DNA from: Bacteroidia bacterium
GTDB taxonomy: Bacteria > Bacteroidota > Bacteroidia > UKL13-3
Direction: 5' to 3'
NCBI GenBank assembly: GCA_022402405.1
Contig: JAKRSG010000136.1
Coordinates: 1-19,530 of the forward strand
DNA length: 19,530 bases
Made by a program: the position numbers and the translations under genes
Shown: positions 15,371 to 19,530 of the stretch, one piece after another
Layout of the letters: each line of letters starts with the position of its first letter
Numbering within the stretch: the first letter of the stretch is position 1
The notes under the pieces: generated by a model
What the model was told of the DNA's origin: nothing
Seen by the model: only the letters and a program-made list of their open reading frames with translations
Database searches by the model: none

Positions 15371-18300
15371 ATGATACGTTTATTCAAGAAGAAAACGCTA
15401 ATGCTGGCAGCGGCATTAGGTTTTACGGGTTTTTTGCAGGCCCAAATCAACATGCAATTTGTGGGCAGATTCTCCACAGGTTTTTATGATAAAGCTGCTG
15501 CAGAAATTACCGCTTACGATGCGGCCAGTAAACGACTATTTATAACTAATGGTCCGGATACAAGCATAAAAATTGTAAACGTTAGCAATCCGGCTAATCC
15601 AGTTCTTGTTAGTTCTATTAGCATTAAACCTTATGGTATAGACCTAACTTCGGTGGCAGTTAAAAACGGAGTAGTTGCCATTACCGTTATCGATTCTTTA
15701 GGCAAAACCGAGAATGGTAAAGTGGTATTTTTAGACGTAAATGGTAACTACTTAAACCAAGTAGATGTGGGTCCGAACCCAGACATGTTAACCTATACGC
15801 CTGATGGAAAAAAGATATTAGTAGCCAACGAGGGCGAGCCAAACGATGGGTATACCATAGACCCAGAGGGTTCTGTTTCTATTATAGATGTATCAGGTGG
15901 TATTTCCGGTTTGAACCAATCGAATGTTCAACGTGCAGGTTTTACTCAGTTTAATAATACGGCTATCGATTATAGAATTAAGATTACGGGAAGAATACAA
16001 TCTGGAGGTAACTTTTTACGTAATTCTACCATTGCGGAAGATTTAGAACCTGAGTATATTGCAGTTTCTGAAGATGGAAACACCGCTTGGGTTACCTGCC
16101 AAGAAAACAATTGCTTAGCAGAGTTAAATATTTCTACTGCTACTATTACAAGATTAATTCCTCTTGGATTTAAAAATCATAATTTACCTGGTAATGGCTT
16201 AGATGCATCCGACCAAGGTGGTGTGGTAAATATTACTAATCGTCCGGTTTTTGGTATGTACCAGCCAGATGCTATTGCTGCATATAAGGTTGGTTCAAAC
16301 CATTTTTTAGTAACCGCTAACGAAGGAGATGCCCGCGCAGATTGGGGTGCAGCCAATGTAGAAGATGTAAGATTTGGTAACAGCAGCTACCAATTAGATA
16401 CTACCAAATTTGGTGGCGCAGCGGCTGTAGCTGCTTTAAAAGCAAACTCTGTATTAGGACGATTAAACGTTTCTAATAAATACGGAGATTTTAACAATGA
16501 TGGTTTATTTGATAGTATCTTCTGTTTTGGTGCTAGATCTTTTTCTATTTGGAATGGAACTACCGGCGAGTTAGTTTGGGATAGCAAAGACGAATTTGAA
16601 CAAAGAGTTTTATCTATGTTTCCTACACATTTTAATGTTAGCAGTACCAACAATACATTAAAAAACAGAAGCGATGATAAGGGTCCGGAGCCAGAAGCTT
16701 TAACTGTAGGAAAAATACTCGATTCTACTTATGCTTTTATTGGTTTAGAAAGAATGGGTGGAGTAATGATTTACAATATTACCAACCCAGCAAACCCATA
16801 CTTTGTGCAGTATGTTAATACGCGTATTTTTACTCAATCGCCTGGATTAAATTCTGGTGGTGATTTAGCTCCAGAAGGAATTGTGTTTGTACCGGCTAAT
16901 CAAAGTCCGAACGGCAAACCTATGTTAGTAGTTTCAAACGAAACCAGCGGAACAGTTGTAATGTTTGAAATTAACAGCAGAAGCGATTTTCAGCTGCAAG
17001 TATTACATTCTTCGGATATGGAGAGCAGTGTAAGCGCTACTCAAGATGCTCCTAATTTTGCTGCCATAGTAGATAAGTTAGAAGATGAATATCCAAATAC
17101 CTTATTGTTATCATCAGGTGATAATGTTTTACCCGGACCATTTTTATCTTCTGGTGAAGATCCATCATTACAAACTCCATTAAGAACTACCGGTGCATCA
17201 TATTATACCGGTAATGCTAATCAATTGCGCGCTGCTATTGGAAGAGCAGACATTGCCATGATGAACATTATGGGATACAATGCTTCTGCTATGGGTAACC
17301 ATGAGTTTGATTTGGGTACAACAGAACTAAACGGACAAATTGGAGTAGATATCAGAAATAATGGTGCAGATAAAAGATGGATTGGAGCTCAGTTTCCATT
17401 CGTAAGCTGTAACTTAGATTACAGTGCAGATGCTAACTTAAGCTATTTGTATACCAATCAAATTTTAAGAGATACTGCTTTTAGAACCTCAGCTACTATT
17501 ACTAATAACAACCAAAAGAAAGGGATTGCCCCTTCGGTGGTTATTGAGCGTAACGGACAAAAAATTGGTATCGTTGGAATTACCACTCAAATATTAGCAC
17601 AAATTAGTTCGCCAGGTGCTACTAGTGTAATTGGCCCTAAGCAAAATGATATGCCAGCTTTGGCTATGATTATGCAGCCTTACATTGATTCATTAAGAGT
17701 AAAAGAAGGTATCAATAAAATTATCGTGTTATCTCACTTGCAGCAAATAAACTTAGAGATGAGTTTAGCTCCATTATTAAAAGGAGTAGATATTATTATT
17801 GCTGGGGGTAACCACGAATTATTGGCAGATAGTACTGATAGATTAAGAGGCGGACAAAGTGTTTATGGTACCTATCCAATGGTATTGAGCAATTTTGATA
17901 ATGAGCCATTGTTATTAGTAAACTCAACATCTGAATGGAAATATGTAAATCGTTTGGTAGTAGATTTTGATATAGATGGAAAAATTATTTTATCGTCGTT
18001 AAACCCTGCTATTAACGGAGTTTACGCTGCCGATACTGCTATGGTTACTCAGTTGTATGGTAGCTATGCAGCTGGATTTGTTGCAGGCAGTAAAGGACAA
18101 ATGGTAAGAAGCATTTGTGCAGCTGTTGCCAATGTTATTAACTCTAAAGATGGTAATGTATTAGGTAAATCAAAAGTATTTTTAGAAGGTCGTCGTAACT
18201 TTGTTAGAACCGAAGAAACCAATTTAGGTAATGTATCTTCTGATGCTAACTTGTGGTATGCGCAACAATACGATCCGGAGGTAAAAATATCTATTAAGAA

Positions 18301-19530
18301 CGGTGGTGGTATTCGCTCGGCAATAGGCTTTGTAAATGCAGTAGGTAATAATGTAACCCTCGAGCCTAATCAGGCTAATGCTGGAGCAGGCAAACAAGCA
18401 GGTGATATCTCGCAATTAGACATAGAGAACTCATTACGTTTTAATAACAGATTAGTTATTTTAAGTGCTAATGCAGCCGGTATAAAAAGATTAATAGAGC
18501 ATGGTATTTCTACAACTCGTCCGGGTGCTACACCTGGACAGTTTCCTCAAATAGGTGGATTAGCTTTTAGTTACGATACTACTTTAGCAACAGGTTCTAA
18601 ACTACGTTCTTTGGTTACCATAGATGCAAATGGAAACAGAGTTGATACCTTAGTTAGAAACGGTGTTTTATATGGAGATACTTCTAAAGTTTATAAATTA
18701 GTTACCTTAAACTTTTTGGCCAATCCATCAGGAGCAGGTTCTCCAATTGGTGGTGATGGTTATCCATTCCCATCTAATACGTTTAACCGTGTAGATTTGG
18801 ATACAGCTGTTAAGACTTCTGGTACCGCAACTTTTGCTGCTATTGGTAGCGAGCAAGATGCCTTTGCAGAGTTTTTGCAAAACAAACATGCAACTGCACA
18901 AACAGCCTATTCTGTTAGAGATACTAACTTATTTGGCGATAGAAGAATTCAGTTGTTAAACGCTAGACCAGATGCTATATTCCCAGAAACCAATCCAGCT
19001 AGAACTATTTTAGCTGCTAGAAACACAACGCCAAATCAATTAGTACGTGTGCGCGGTGTGGTAAGCAGAGCTTGGGGTAGGTTTATTTACATCCAAGATG
19101 CAACAGGCGGTATTGGCGTTAGACAAAGCAGCGGTGCCATGGTTGATGCTATTGCAGCAGGTAACTTAGTTAAAGGAGATAGCGTTGAGGTAATTGGTTT
19201 ACGTAATGAGTTTAATAACTATGCCCAAATTCAGTTGAATTCTGGTGCTTATACAGGAGCTAATACAGTTATAAAATTAGGTTCAAACAGAACCATTGTT
19301 CCGCAAGTTGTTACTATTAAACAACTGTTGGCAAATGCCGAGCAGTTCGAAAGTGTTTTGGTAAGAATTAGTGGTTTGCGCACTAATGCTACGGGTAATT
19401 TTGCAGCCAGCACCAATTATACCATTTGGGATGGAACTACCGTTGGAGATACTACTTTATTGCGTGTAATTGCGGCGGCAGATACGGAAATAGAGGATGC
19501 ACCAGCTTTGGCTATACCTAATGATACCTT
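15371..19530 (+). CDS. Secreted multidomain 5'-nucleotidase-like protein with choice-of-anchor-I propeller (3' end outside window)
   Basis: The frame is open from ATG 15371 to the right edge, giving 1386 codons without a stop or frameshift; the end is missing. A signal peptide (MIRLFKKKTLMLAAALGF...LQAQ, cleavage after A24) leads into a choice-of-anchor-I-type beta-propeller, about 30-535 (EITAYDAASKRLFITNG, GPNPDMLTYTPDGKKILVAN, DLEPEYIAVSEDGNTAWVTC, ANEGDARADW). A calcineurin-like metallophosphoesterase follows, about 543-860: SSDME (D549), SSGDN (D584), GNHEFD (N643, H644), LSH (H789), GGNHEL (H815). The 5'-nucleotidase C-terminal domain, about 910-1190, shows RTEETNLGN, NGGGIR (977-982), SLRFNNRL and FPQIGGLAF. 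From about 1210 an OB-fold-like domain begins (VRVRGVVSRAWGRFIYIQD). Such proteins hydrolyse nucleotides or other phosphate esters outside the cytoplasm to recover phosphate and nucleosides. The first metal motif has D-x-E where classical 5'-nucleotidases have D-x-H. A T9SS domain may lie beyond the window; that cannot be seen. Confidence 0.9.
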   Translation, partial: MIRLFKKKTLMLAAALGFTGFLQAQINMQFVGRFSTGFYDKAAAEITAYDAASKRLFITNGPDTSIKIVNVSNPANPVLVSSISIKPYGIDLTSVAVKNGVVAITVIDSLGKTENGKVVFLDVNGNYLNQVDVGPNPDMLTYTPDGKKILVANEGEPNDGYTIDPEGSVSIIDVSGGISGLNQSNVQRAGFTQFNNTAIDYRIKITGRIQSGGNFLRNSTIAEDLEPEYIAVSEDGNTAWVTCQENNCLAELNISTATITRLIPLGFKNHNLPGNGLDASDQGGVVNITNRPVFGMYQPDAIAAYKVGSNHFLVTANEGDARADWGAANVEDVRFGNSSYQLDTTKFGGAAAVAALKANSVLGRLNVSNKYGDFNNDGLFDSIFCFGARSFSIWNGTTGELVWDSKDEFEQRVLSMFPTHFNVSSTNNTLKNRSDDKGPEPEALTVGKILDSTYAFIGLERMGGVMIYNITNPANPYFVQYVNTRIFTQSPGLNSGGDLAPEGIVFVPANQSPNGKPMLVVSNETSGTVVMFEINSRSDFQLQVLHSSDMESSVSATQDAPNFAAIVDKLEDEYPNTLLLSSGDNVLPGPFLSSGEDPSLQTPLRTTGASYYTGNANQLRAAIGRADIAMMNIMGYNASAMGNHEFDLGTTELNGQIGVDIRNNGADKRWIGAQFPFVSCNLDYSADANLSYLYTNQILRDTAFRTSATITNNNQKKGIAPSVVIERNGQKIGIVGITTQILAQISSPGATSVIGPKQNDMPALAMIMQPYIDSLRVKEGINKIIVLSHLQQINLEMSLAPLLKGVDIIIAGGNHELLADSTDRLRGGQSVYGTYPMVLSNFDNEPLLLVNSTSEWKYVNRLVVDFDIDGKIILSSLNPAINGVYAADTAMVTQLYGSYAAGFVAGSKGQMVRSICAAVANVINSKDGNVLGKSKVFLEGRRNFVRTEETNLGNVSSDANLWYAQQYDPEVKISIKNGGGIRSAIGFVNAVGNNVTLEPNQANAGAGKQAGDISQLDIENSLRFNNRLVILSANAAGIKRLIEHGISTTRPGATPGQFPQIGGLAFSYDTTLATGSKLRSLVTIDANGNRVDTLVRNGVLYGDTSKVYKLVTLNFLANPSGAGSPIGGDGYPFPSNTFNRVDLDTAVKTSGTATFAAIGSEQDAFAEFLQNKHATAQTAYSVRDTNLFGDRRIQLLNARPDAIFPETNPARTILAARNTTPNQLVRVRGVVSRAWGRFIYIQDATGGIGVRQSSGAMVDAIAAGNLVKGDSVEVIGLRNEFNNYAQIQLNSGAYTGANTVIKLGSNRTIVPQVVTIKQLLANAEQFESVLVRISGLRTNATGNFAASTNYTIWDGTTVGDTTLLRVIAAADTEIEDAPALAIPNDT

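Overview
The window comes from a member of the Bacteroidota. The DNA is AT-rich, ribosome binding sites are weak or absent, and two large secreted proteins end in a type IX secretion (T9SS) sorting domain. There are two outer-membrane TonB/CarboxypepD_reg-type barrels, and promoters resemble the Bacteroidota pattern (TTTG about 18-19 bases before TAnnTTTG). I cannot name the genus. No tRNA, rRNA, CRISPR array, transposase or intact insertion sequence was seen.

Layout, left to right. (1) The C-terminal end of a TPR protein (1-536, +) converges on a TonB-dependent outer-membrane receptor (740-2950, -), with a bidirectional hairpin terminator between them. The receptor mRNA starts with a textbook TPP (THI-box) riboswitch and a good promoter, so it is very probably a thiamine or thiamine-precursor uptake receptor. 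(2) A spacer of about 600 bases holds the riboswitch, its promoter, a 136-base dispersed repeat and a decayed coding remnant. (3) A visibly AT-richer two-gene unit (3639-8881, +) encodes a 1294-residue and a 451-residue T9SS cargo protein. The larger gene has a run of ten C in codons 4-7 and a run of eight G near its 3' end. The unit ends at a hairpin terminator, followed by a second, longer copy of the dispersed repeat, so direct repeats bracket the unit. (4) An outer-membrane beta-barrel protein with an N-terminal carboxypeptidase-regulatory-like domain (9247-12063, +) is followed by a tract of about 96 uninterrupted purines. (5) An aldehyde module comprises an NAD(P)-dependent aldehyde dehydrogenase of the AldB/ExaC type (12273-13778, +), a DUF779 protein (13876-14256, +) and a convergent AraC-family regulator (14264-15190, -). 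(6) A very large secreted protein runs off the right edge (15371 to 19530, +). It fuses a choice-of-anchor-I beta-propeller, a 5'-nucleotidase-type metallophosphoesterase with its C-terminal substrate domain, and an OB-fold-like domain.

How the parts fit. Most of the window is cell-envelope or secreted: two barrels, two T9SS cargoes and a secreted nucleotidase. The aldehyde module is the cytoplasmic exception. Its regulator is probably the AraC protein; a pair of exact 10-base direct repeats around a palindrome lies in the divergent promoter region upstream of that regulator and of the nucleotidase. The most unusual feature is the repeat-flanked T9SS pair: its large cargo gene carries two homopolymer tracts at which slippage in either direction would truncate the protein, which suggests a phase-variable, possibly mobile or deletable surface module.
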